This document shows, piece by piece, positions 49,601-59,530 of a stretch of 64,000 bases of DNA (position 1 is the stretch's first letter; each line of letters opens with the position of its first letter). Origin of the DNA: Falciphora oryzae (taxonomy: Eukaryota > Ascomycota > Sordariomycetes > Magnaporthales > Magnaporthaceae); assembly GCA_000733355.1 (NCBI GenBank), contig JNVV01000055.1:91600-155599 (forward strand). The letters are read 5' to 3'. The notes under the pieces were generated by a model. It was given only the letters and a program-made list of their open reading frames with translations. It ran no database searches and was not told the origin of the DNA. The translations under genes were made by a program, and so were the position numbers.

Positions 49601-50223
49601 CAAAGGAAGAAGGGCTTTTGATCATGTGGGATCGCAAAAGTGGCAAATACCTTGATGAGCAGCAAGCCGCCGAAGCAAGATGCGACGAAGATAAGCGGGC
49701 ACTCGGACCTGTTCTAGGAAGCCGTTAGCACTAACCGACGCTCACATGGATGAGCAGTTTAGGGGTAGGAAGTATACCAAGTCCTTCCGGTTCCGCGAGA
49801 GTTGATGGAGAAAGGCCTCGGCATGACCATGGAAAAAGTCTGCAGAGGCATCATCTCCAACATTTGTGTTCCAGTCGTACGTTAGGATGCGGGATTTGGG
49901 TATGCTCGCAGGCAGCATATGCCTATCTTTCAACCAGTGCACGTAGCCGGACTCGGAGTCCTTCCCGTTCTTGTAAGCGAGCCACGTTGTATCTGCCCGA
50001 GTGTTCAATCCGTGGATGGCGACGATGCTACAAGTGTTAGCAGCCCGCCGATAACATTCAACGGTGGTGTAACTTACTCAACAGTCGGCTTTTCCGTCGA
50101 ATCACTGCCGTGAGTGCCTTCGACCTCTGGGTAGACTTGGGTCAAACCCGCTCCTCGACGTGGAGTGGGCGGGGGCACCTCCTTGGATTCCACAAAGAGG
50201 GAACGCGTAATCCATTTAAACAT
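43686..50223 (-). CDS. Giant NLR: SesB-lipase-like, NACHT, ankyrin, TPR, membrane C-terminus; 2002 aa
   Basis: Eight exons: 50078-50223, 49778-50027, 49651-49713, 49177-49539, 48915-49089, 44933-48852, 44251-44847, 43686-44180. All introns (50-111 bp) have GT..AG ends, most with CTAAC/CTGAC branch points, and all phases agree. Residues 49-330 are SesB-type alpha/beta hydrolase-like (DIVAIHGLNTRADTTW, ASCFGG, GVAFLGTPFSGSS). NACHT follows: P-loop GKPGSGKS about 390-397, Walker B VLIYVDALDE about 499-508. Five near-identical ankyrin repeats (about 865-1025, DENGRTPLWLAAENG) run into two TPR-like units (LLEHVVAIRQKTLAEDHPDR). After an acidic linker comes a C-terminal module seen in many fungal proteins (EGHKRITWTCGCGKAMYADV, FWTKRLPKKLG, QPVIGWGIYIVEGLNWWALG) with two membrane helices. 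Exons 7-8 could be a separate gene, but splice phase and motif continuity favour one. Likely an incompatibility receptor. Confidence 0.8.
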
Positions 50224-50744
50224 CTCTTCGGTTGCTGCATTGCAGCAAGTGGCGATGAATAAATGGTAGACTGCGGCTCCAGGAGCCTGCAAACCTCGAG
50301 GAATCCCGCTGTGTTGATGAAAAATGTAGAATTGGGCAGCGCGACTAAAGCACGGAAGAAGAAAACAAGGAACAGTAAACTGCCTGGAAAAGAGGGAGTC
50401 GAACCCTTTTTCTTCCTGGGGGGCGGCCGGCGGGGCGGCCTCGTGCGCACATCGCTTAAATGCATGGGGGCCGAATGCGCATCTCGGCTGCACCAGCAAT
50501 CATTTTGTGAAGTTGCCTCAGGCGCTAGCCCACAGATAGCAGGGATCAACAACAGCGGGATTGCTGCACCAGTCCGCACCTATCACGTTCCCACACATTT
50601 TGAGCGGCTTTCCAGGATCTGCACCTCACTGCAGACAGCCACTCCATCCGGCCAACGGCTGGCCTGGACCCCGCCAATCGGTACTCATGAAATATTTCGA
50701 GGACAGCCGTCAGTAGGCGGCCGGGCTTAGCACGCCGGCACCGG
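50224..50744. other. Upstream region of the giant NLR gene
   Basis: Minus-strand frames continue upstream of the chosen ATG (50223) but read low-quality sequence, so 5' UTR and promoter are expected here. No TATA box or operator is clear. Confidence 0.4.
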
Positions 50745-51000
50745 CCTGCCCTCCTGGGATGGCGAGAATTGGTTGCATCTGAAGAACCTGCTGGATTTGG
50801 AGTGGTTCTCCAGGGTCTGGGTCATCCAGGAGGTCGTGCTGTCCCCGGCGACCCCTTGCTGCTGCACGGACGGCACGCGTACAGAGGAATCCCCATTGAG
50901 CTCGGTGGACAGACCGTCAGGTACGGCAGCCGGGGTATCATCGGCAACGTCAGCCAGATCCGGGACAGGGTCGACCCCTGGCACCGGCTGGGCTTTTCCC
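50745..51000 (+). pseudogene. HET-domain fragment
   Basis: Reads SWDGENWLHLKNLLDLEWFS, RVWVIQEVVLSPATP, then after a one-base shift near 50852 LLLHGRHAYRGIPIELGGQT and NVSQIRDRVDPWHRLG. The WFSRVWVIQEV block is the conserved middle of the HET domain. The first half of the domain and everything C-terminal are missing. Confidence 0.65.
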
Positions 51001-51129
51001 CCTCGACATTCGTTTGTTTATAGTGGCTAGGCACTGCTGTTTGCCTTGTCAAGAATTAAACATCGATGCCCTGGCGGGCGGCATGCTCCATCCATAACTT
51101 TGACCAGACGCACAGAGCCCAACCAATTG

Positions 51130-51500
51130 GCGCACCCCCTGGTTGTCGAACCCAGAATGCAGAATCTGCGGCACCACAGGCGGGCGCCCACGGCCTGCTG
51201 CTCGCCAAACTTGATCCAAGACTTGAGCAGCCAGAAGCTGGAGAGAAGGCGGGCGGCAGCGACAGCGACAGCGGCCAGGATATGGGACCCAGCAGTACAT
51301 GACATTGTCAAATGCCTTGGACGGGCGTTTCCGCGAAGCGTGCCAACTCCTCGAATATCTTTCCAGGCAGGATAACGGTCACGATCTCGGCGCAGACCTG
51401 CGCCGCTGTCGAGACAATGGCGGACGCCGGGGCGAGGTAGTGCCACGGCTGGAGGAAGGCAAAGAGGTCCTTCCACTTGGCATCGCCTGGCTTCGCGAGG
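51130..51500 (-). pseudogene. ABC-transporter (MDR/Ste6-like) N-terminal fragment
   Basis: The minus strand reads KWKDLFAFLQPWHYLAPASA and ILPGKIFEELARFAE, resembling the first membrane helix region of fungal MDR/a-factor-type ABC exporters. In another frame it continues CTAGSHILAAVAVAAARLLS and KSWIKFGEQQAVGAR, like the second-helix and FGExQ region of those proteins. No nucleotide-binding domain is present. The call rests on pattern recall and is moderate. Confidence 0.45.
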
Positions 51501-52269
51501 GCCAACTCCCGCTTTTGCCGGCTTTGTGCTGCGCCGGCGCGCTGGGGGGGAGGGAGGGGTTTATCCGTGCGTGAGGAGCCCCCCGGCCGCACCGGCACGG
51601 TCGCGGGGGACTCGGAGCGCGAGCTTTGGGGGGCGGCCCCTCGCAGATGGATGCACCTGGCCAGCGCCAAGCGGGCTTTTCCTTCGACATTCGTCGTTCG
51701 CAGTGGCTGCTGTTGCCTTCCAAGAAGCCAACATCGATCCCTGGCAGCTTGCTCCCTTCCCCCTTCCCCCTTCCCCTCCTGGTAGCTCTCCCACAGAGAT
51801 TCTGCCCGAGATATTCAAGTATCTCAAGGCAATCGTCGACATCACCTCTTTTGCGTCTAGCTCCAGACGGAGCTCCTTCATGGCCATGGCCACGCCTGAA
51901 GTTGTGCCACCACCGTCGGCATGGTTTTTGCCGTCCGAATCGCTAACCTGACCCGTGTCCGGTGGTGTGCCGGGGGCTGACGACTGCCGGGACGGGGCGC
52001 CGGGCTTGAAGCCCTGAGCCCCTGGCTGAACCGGGGTACTCGAGGCTTGGCATGTCGGGCCTTAGCCCTCGACCCGCCTTTGCACGCGGCCTCGGACCCG
52101 AACCTTCCCCACACCTTCTGGGCCTGCTCCTGGGCGTGGCAGCACACGAGCGGGGGCAACGTTGGGAGAGCAGGGTGCCGAGGAACAGGCCGGCCCAGGT
52201 CCCGACTGGGTCGCCGACGAGGCTGGTGCAGACTGGGGTGGCGCGCCGGTGGACGTGTTAGTGCGAGTG
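51501..52269. other. Intergenic with repeat remnants
   Basis: No supported gene. A plus-strand reading PTEILPEIFKYLKAIVDITS (51793-51855) weakly recalls an F-box start but has no context. CCGACTGGGTCGCCGACGAG near 52203 recurs at 10.5 kb. Confidence 0.4.
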
Positions 52270-52529
52270 AGTTAGGCGTGTGCCGGCGTTTTGACGGGCG
52301 AGGGCGTGAGCGATTCTCACCATACTGCTTTGTGCTGGTGCACATGCTGGTGTATTAGACACGTATGGTGGAAACTTGGCAAGGCGGACGCCTGCTATGG
52401 GTGTGCCCAGAAAACGCCGGAAGCTTACCAGTCGCCGGATTGCTTCACCCCAGCCTTGCTGCTCCTCAGCACGGCTGATGCCCCAGGGCTTTGAGCCCGA
52501 TGCCACATGCTACCTCCGCCCGGCAGCCA
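52270..52529 (+). repeat. Dispersed repeat R3, copy 3
   Basis: Matches 15.66-15.90 kb: GTGTATTA.ACACGTATGGTG, GAAACTTGGCAAGGCGGA, CCCAGAAAACG and CGCCGGATTGCTT. There is no PD-(D/E)XK sequence next to it here, so this part of the unit moved or survived alone. Confidence 0.65.
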
Positions 52530-53480
52530 TCAAGGATATCGGAGAGATTCAGACAATATACGCCCCCCTGAACCACCAAATGCGGACGCAGATGGGGTCA
52601 AAGTGCGGCGATTGCCCAGGGGCGTCGAGCGGGGGAGCGGGGTGCTGGGAAGGGAGGTCGTTGGGAGGGGGCCGTGGGAAGGGAGGTCGTTGAGATAGAG
52701 GAGGGTACCGACAAGGCGCTGACCAGATCCCCCGTCAGCCAGGGCTGGTCCACGCCTTTTTTGCGTCCGACGTAGTCCGGGGCCCGCGAGGCGACGGATC
52801 AGGGTATCGAGGCCGGCGTCTTCAACCACGCGAACCACCATGTCCCGTATCGGGTCCTCGTTGTCGTGACCTTGCTCCTCGCCCGGGTGCCTCGCGTCAG
52901 GCGCCGCACGTCGGCCACGTCTTTCATTCCTGTCGGGTTGGCCGTCAGCTGCGTCGAGGACCTGGGCAGCGGCGTCAGCAGATCGGCGAATAGCAGGTTT
53001 AACATCGAACCCGTCGTGTGACTTTACCCTTTTCCCGTAATACCCAAGCCGCCACCACTTGTCGTCTGGTCGTAGCAGGTCGCCGTGATCAATCAGGACG
53101 CCGCCACGAGACTGTGCCGAAGCCAGCCAGGTAAAACAGCTCGTACGAAGAAAGCGCCACGTCGTCCCGCAGGGTGCCTTGGGGAACGAACCCGTAGACG
53201 ATGGCGAAAAGCCCTTGTTGCCTGTCCCATGGCCTCCCTACAGCGTCCCAGCCGTAGCATCCGTTGGCATTGACAGTGCCGGGGGTAAATGGCTTCAAGG
53301 CGGCGTGGCGACGGCACTTGTCGGTAGAGTCTTGGGAGGATGCTTTGAGATTGCTGACAGCAGCCTGATCGAGATCAACTCGAGGGTCGCGCTGTTGCGG
53401 CATTCCCGCTCGGGGGCCCAGTAGTCGACAATATCGTGCTTGTTTTTGAACTGCTGGAGCAGTCAGCATGTAGATTGGTA
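52530..53480 (-). pseudogene. Remnant of an unidentified gene
   Basis: The minus strand has gene-like readings in alternating frames: FKNKHDIVDYWAPERECRNS, then GLFAIVYGFVPQGTLRDDVA and LSSYELFYLAGFGTVSWRRP, LIDHGDLLRPDDKWWRLGYY and VVRVVEDAGLDTLIRRLAGP. Composition and aromatic content look protein-coding, but frames shift several times and no intact start-to-stop path was found. The family is not recognised; VYGFVPQGTL faintly recalls a kinase hinge but other kinase motifs are missing. Confidence 0.4.
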
Positions 53481-54581
53481 GGCAAAGCTAGGTAGAGGCA
53501 GTTGCTGTGTGTTGGACTCACAATTCTGATAGCCACTTCCTTGCCATCGTCCGTTTGGCGTGCAAGGCAAGGCGGAGTCGTCAACGCCCTTGCCGGGACG
53601 GCCTTTCACACGAAGGGTCGAGTATGGCTTTGGGTACTTGCGAGTTTGGGGTGGACGAAGCTTCCCACGCCAGGGAAGGGTCACCGAGTTTGGCTTCGTG
53701 GGACAGGAATGGGAGATCTGGCTGGGGTGGTTTCGCAGCCGGTGATGCTGTTGGCCTCCTGGTGTTAGAGGCGGCTCCGAAACGTCTCTCCGCGGACGGG
53801 AGCATTGGTTTGCTCTGTTGCAGATGCGAGGGTCGGCTTTCATTGTAGATGGGGAGATGTCACTGCTCCAGGTGTGGCTACCTTCGTTGGTGAAAATAAT
53901 CACCCACCGAGGTCACGCACGGACCTGGTTAGAGTTGGAACAGAGCTTGACCTGCCAGGCACCGAGGGGCGTGCACAAGGATAGGCACTTACAGCCGAGC
54001 CCACAGCCACGACTCGAGCCACGCCCCAGTACTCATGACGTAGAACAGTCAAAAATGCTCGTGCCCAGTCACCGTGGTCGACCAAACGTCGCTGAAGGGC
54101 TTGTGCTGTGTCGAGGCTCGCACAGTACTACGAGGGCTGCAACTCGCTCGTCCCCAAGTGCGGGTTGGCTATCCCTGACACTCTGCGTGGAAGGCCCAGC
54201 GGCGGCGGACGACCAGTAGACCTAGATACTCAGTGTGGATACAACGACGGGTGACAACTTGACTGCGTCTTGGGGTTGGAAGGGCCATCTAGAGAGGCGC
54301 CAGGCCCTCCTGCCCCCAGGTCCGGCCGGACAATCATCGTCACCCAGGCCAACAACGCTCCCCATTTTGCTGCAAGACTTGTCTGGTTTACGCCTTTTCG
54401 AACAACAAACAAGTGCTGATCTGTGGTTATTTTTACCATCTCTCTAGCGTTATCTACTGCCTCCCAACCGCTCGACAAGAACACGCTCTCGTACGCGGCC
54501 GTGTTCGGCCTTGTCGAGGATTCTAACCTGCTCGGCGGGCTTGCCATGTGAAAAGAGAGTTGCTACTGCTTGTGAATACTA
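53481..54581. other. Intergenic, possible remnants
   Basis: Minus-strand readings such as LQRRLVDHGDWARAFLTVLR (about 54.05-54.11 kb) and TSLAAKWGALLAWVTMIVRP (about 54.32-54.38 kb) look coding-like but are isolated. They may belong to a decayed neighbour of the membrane-protein gene. No family recognised. Confidence 0.35.
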
Positions 54582-55341
54582 CTACAGGCTGCTCAGGTGC
54601 GATGCCGTGTCCGGAATGGCAGACAACGTGGTCCCCGAGCGGGCAGAGGCACTGGGACCCCACTTGGTAGTGCGTAACACTGCCCCAAAACACAACCACA
54701 ACAGTGCATCACACCCCAACGCATGCCCCGTCGCCAGCTGCGAGACATTCGCCATCCTTTGCGTCCACATCGGTTTCCGTATTGCAATGGCGCCGTCAGA
54801 CCGCAGCGACTCGCCCAGAGGGACGTGGTCGGCGTTGGCGGGCGTGGGCGTTGTTTTGCGGGGGTCGCGGATCACCAGGCAGGTGAAGCCCAGAACCACG
54901 AATACGGGACTAAAAAGCGCTGCTCTGCGGGTGGTGATGTCGAGATGTGCGGCGATATAGACCCAAGCTGAAAGAGGGCCAACAGCGGCGACGAGGCTCC
55001 AGAATGCCCTCCTGTATTAAAGATATTAATTAGCCCGGTCGTGGTTAAGCAGGGCGAGAGGCGCGAAAGCAAGTTCCTTACGTGACGATGTATCTCCATT
55101 CGACACAGAGGAGGATAGCGCCGGCCACCACCCAGAGAGCCAGCACGCTGGTGGAATATGATGTCAGTCACTGGAGCAGGTAGCCAGTTGTTTTAGTTTG
55201 CTCGCATATCGCATCGAAAGAATAGAAAACATACGCGCTGGTAGCTAGGCTTCCCCCAGGAATAACCTCTTCCTGTGTAGACAGAAGCGCGGCGACCCAA
55301 GGGGTGACGAGCCATATTAGAAACATCCATGGGGTGGGCAT
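54582..55341 (-). CDS. Small multi-span membrane protein, 200 aa, three exons
   Basis: Exons are 55235-55341, 55082-55147 and 54582-55011. Introns of 87 and 70 bp have GTATGT/CCACCAG and GTAAGG/ATACAG ends with CTGAC and CTAAT branch points, and phases agree throughout. The start is ATG at 55341 in context GCCAATGCCC. Four hydrophobic segments are seen: FLIWLVTPWVAALLS, VLALWVVAGAILLCV, FWSLVAAVGPLSAWVYIAAH and ALFSPVFVVLGFTCLVI. They are followed by a hydrophilic C-terminus of about 90 residues. No family is recognised. Splice-consistent reading supports a real gene, though it could be the conserved part of a larger decayed one. Confidence 0.5.
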
Positions 55342-57758
55342 TGGCAGTCGGCCAGCGGGGCGGATGGAGCAGGAGAAAAACAGGAAGTGGCTTCAAAGGG
55401 TGGCAAAGGATAATACCTTAAAATTATCTTTAAAATGTGAGTATGGTCGAGGAGTTAGGCCGTCTTGAATCCGGATGAAGGTGCTGCATTTATTCCCCGG
55501 CGAAATGAAGCCTGCCCTGTCGTGCCCTCTGGCGCTGGAAACGGTGCGTACCTGCTATTACTGAGCGCAGAGTAGCAGCATGGGCATGGAGCGCGGCAAT
55601 CAAGAGAGGCCTTGCCCACGGCTCCATCGAAAGGCCCCACCAGGAAACCCACCAAGACGGTTAGCGCAAACTCTATTTTGCAGCGCAGGCCGCAGGCGGA
55701 CCCCCGATCACTACTCACCACTGCCCGGTTGGGACTGATCTGAGCCAGCAACCGCGAACACACACGTGCATCCCAAGGGAAAACAAGCAAAGTGTGCCCG
55801 CCTACCACTGGATGCGGCTGCAATCTCCTCCCAAGGTGTATTGGCTGGCTTTTCTCAACGGCCGCGCGATTCGACTGGCTGCCATTGGATAACCCCCGGC
55901 TCCCCCCCACCGCTCTGGTCGTTGTACACCCGCCCTCCTCTGGTACGGGACCAGGGTGTACTCTTCTTGTTTTCTATTCCGGTTAGCAGAGGCCAGGCAT
56001 AAGATTCTCAAATTATGCTACCGTCATAGCTGCCCACCCGCTCAGGACCCCCTAGCCCGACCAGCTGTATTCGCAGGAGCACGACATGGAGGAGGCTATA
56101 CGACCTGCCCGCCCACCTGAGGTGACACATGAAACACCGATAACTGTCCACTGCCCATATTGCCCATTTTGATACTGGGCTGCCTGCCATCGCACCTTCC
56201 AATAACTAAGGAAACCAGCGAACCAAGGAATATGCGCACTCGGCACGCAGTGCGGAGAAACATGCCAACGTTTGACACCCACACTCGCCGAGCGAAACCT
56301 AAGCAGAGACGTGCTGCATCGCGGTGGGCACAGCACCAGGTGGGTTTTCACTAGGGCTTGCGCCTGCGCATATTTGATTTGCTCTGTGTCGGAGGCTACT
56401 CCAGCCGAGATTTTCTGGGTACAATATTGCATTTTCCATCAATTCATATTTTCATGTCCGCATTTTCCTCTTCCAAATTCCAATATCGTCCGTTCATTAT
56501 TATCCCCCACCTATGTGTTAATGCCCAGGGGTCGCCAGTTGGCAGGCGAGGGGGCGGGTACGGGGATGTCGTCAAAGCCAGGTGGGTTGTCAACGGGAGC
56601 AGCAGGCCAAAGTAGATCGGGTACCCTCCCTTTGTTTTTCTTTTGTTCTTTTTCTGCTTCTCCAGTCTCCACTCGTCGCTCTGCAAAATGTAGGCTGCTA
56701 CCCAAACGGGAACCCGAGGCAAGCAGCCACTCAGCAGCCACTCAGCAGCCCCGGACAAAGAAGCAAGCAGCCACACAAAGCCCGGACCGAGAGGAGCAAT
56801 CAGATACCAGATGGACCCCTTGAGCGCCAGTGGTGGAGTGACTGTATTTGGCAGACGGTTCTTGACCGCCTTCGCCACGGTAACGCCACGGATCCGAATC
56901 GATTGCGCCACTCGTCAGGCTTGCAATACGGGGTCCGGCTCCTGTCGGGAAAGACCACATTTGTGAAGCTCCAAATTGGGACTGGGAATAAGTGCATAGC
57001 GCGGAAGCTCCAACTCAGCGAACTAGAATAATAGTGGGTCCGCGAACTCAAGCTTGACATTCCCGGCACGAATGCCATCTCCAGCTATCTTTCTGGCCCT
57101 CCTTTCTTGTTCCATCTCTCCTATCGCGACGGCATCTTCCAAACCAATCCTTACGGTTTTCATTGATCGCATTGCCTAAACACACTCTCTCGCCAGCTTC
57201 CCAGCGTCCCAGCACTCTCGACAAATATGGAAAACCATCCGCATCGTTCGCCCGAGTTTCTCGAGCTCGCCAAAGGCCAAGATTCGAAGATGTTCCGATC
57301 AGAATCTCTGTGGTTTCTTGCTTGCTTTGTCTCGGTTCTCCCACGAACGACGCAACTACGGCGAGCCCGTCACGCCGCCGCGTAGCAGCCCGGGGGTGCC
57401 GAGCCGGCGCCTACACAAGAAGGCACTTTTACCTTGGCAAAGTTGGGAGGGCGAGGAGTAGGACGTCTGTTCGAAAGCGTAAGACAAACGTGGCTGCGGA
57501 CGCGGCTGCACAAACACATGCGTATGTTCGTCCTCCACTGCAGAACACTGTTGTGGCTTATACCCAACATCACCTGCTCCCGAACAGGACTGGACGTCAT
57601 GTGCCCCGCCGGACGCGCGGGGAGTAACAGGACCGACAGTCACGCACGCCTACCAAACCGGTTGCGGAGGTGTCCCCGTCGCCAAGTGCGCGGCGCTGTC
57701 CACCAGGCCACGAATGCGACAAGCCTCCCAAGGAGGTCGGCAAGGATAGCGATGCAGC
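55342..57758. other. Intergenic, no gene seen
   Basis: Open frames on both strands are short and low-complexity (Ser/Arg/Pro-rich). CAAGCAGCCAC / CACTCAGCAGC micro-repeats occur at about 56.72-56.78 kb. No dispersed repeat or domain was recognised. Confidence 0.4.
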
Positions 57759-59530
57759 TTGAACGATGCGTCGTGGGCGGCGGGGGAGGCCAACGAGGGT
57801 AGCCACCAGAAGTGGCCGGTAAGCCCGTATGATCATGATGGAGCACGGAATGGCGTTTGTGGTTTCGATGTATTAGGTGTTTTTTTTTGGGTTGAGGATT
57901 CGGGGCTTGCTTATAACCTGTGGTTTGCTAGTTTCCTTCAAAGGGTGGTGACATTGCTAGGCACCACTCTCGTCTCATCCAACCAAAGCAATGGCGACAA
58001 GCCTTATATATATTTCCCTCGGGGTGCGTATGGAGTCCCGACCAGTTTTCCATTTGCTACATCTTCCAATGCCCTAATCACACAGCTTGCGGCGGGTATC
58101 GTCTCCTGCCGTCTTCTCTTTCTTGAGAAACAGGGAACTTTGCAAATTCCGGGTGGAACACAGGTTCATTTGAAGGCGGATGATGGTACTCTCGTTCCAT
58201 GCTTCGCCATCACGCAAGGGAAACATGATACCAAATGTGCGATAAAGGTGCCGCTAGGGTGCCAACTTTATTACGACTCTCAGGGAGATGCTGCTAACGC
58301 ATTCACCATCGAGGAGAAAGATTGGATCCAGATCAAACCTGTGGCTGGATCCCTCGACGATCAGCCAGACCCTATTCCCCTCGGGCCATACGAAAACAAG
58401 CCTATTCAGCCAGGCACATGGAGGCTGCCTTCAACAGATGGCTCGCCATCGCTAGAGCTCCAACTCAACCCGCGTCAGTGCGATACAGATCTTAACAATC
58501 CCAAGGCCCTCCCTGACGTCGCAGGGACCAAGCGAGATGCTCCAACAGAAGACAAGTCAACAACTCCTTTCCAGGAGGCAGAACCGGGACGCGTTTCAAA
58601 TCGCGAAATATTTGCTTCCCTCGACTCACTAGCTGAGCTGCCCGAAAACCAAACAGCAAACGATATTAACCGGTGGGTCGCAGGATTATATCAGATCTTC
58701 CGGATGGGTTCTCTGGGGGAAAGCAGCCTCGGCGCAGGTGTTTCCGGGCCAAGCTCTCAGTATTTCCGAGCAAGAATAATGGCAATCAAAGGTGCTCACG
58801 TCAAGGGGTGACGCCATGCGCTGCGGGGAGGCTGTGGGAGCAGGAAATACGAAATGCATAGACGGCTGAACTCTGTATGCTCTTCCTCTCTCTCTCCCTT
58901 TTCAAGTGAAGTTGGCTAACTCATGATTTTTTTTTACAGCGCTACATCGTCAAACTTGCCCACGCCGACGCCAGAATGCAAATGTTTAGCTCAAGAATAT
59001 GCCGATAGCCGTGATCTTGGCAAACCTCGCGGGTGCAATGTCCAAGGTTGACCATCGCTTCCTGGGCACCGAGGCCGAAGCGTTGCGGATGCTCTGCGGC
59101 ATGTCGCAGGCGCTGCTTTGTCTACACAAGAAACGCGTGTTACACAACAACGTCGAGCCGTCCAGCGTCGTCGCTTTGAACGAAGGCGGCGCTAAGCTTT
59201 GCCGATTTCGGCCTGTCGCATTGGGTTGGGAGCAAGCCGACGTGGGGAGGTAACCCTTGGTATATTGGGAGTGAGCCCTACGACTTCGGAATCCGAGAGA
59301 AGCCCAGTGACATGCGGGCGTTAGGTATCGTTATGCTCCGTCTACGGAAGGCCCATACCTCTACCGGACAGCGGGCGGCAAGTCGAAACTCGGCTCATCA
59401 AGGATGCCGTGGAGCCCGGGAGCAATACGTCATCAACTATGACCGGTGTGTTGCGGTGGCTCAGCGTAGTCGAAGAGGCTAGGCCAGAGCTGGAGAGAAA
59501 AAAACGGGGGGAGCTTGAAAGGACGCTGCG
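57759..59530 (+). pseudogene. Fungal protein-kinase-like gene, decayed
   Basis: A long open frame (57759-58811) of unknown N-terminal character (PFATSSNALITQLAAGIVSC, VPCFAITQGKHDTKCAIKVP) leads into YFRARIMAIKG. After an apparent intron (about 58795-58938, ending TTTACAG) comes RYIVKLAHADARMQMF. Next is a kinase catalytic region: LCGMSQALLCLHKKRVLHNN, where the usual H-x-D of the catalytic loop is HNN and the loop Lys is Glu. A frameshift precedes LADFGLSHWVGSKPTWGGNP, WYIGSEPYDF (DFG and APE-like region) and MRALGIVMLRL. The tail reads VLRWLSVVEEARPEL. Frameshifts plus lost catalytic residues make it inactive. Confidence 0.6.

Noticed and set aside
50680..50702. GAAATATTTCGAGGACAGC resembling the 1.29-kb NACHT scrap
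   Set aside because: The match is about 20 bases with no continued similarity on either side; likely chance.
51793..51860. PTEILPEIFKYLK as an F-box
   Set aside because: Too short, and no leucine-rich or other F-box-protein context around it.
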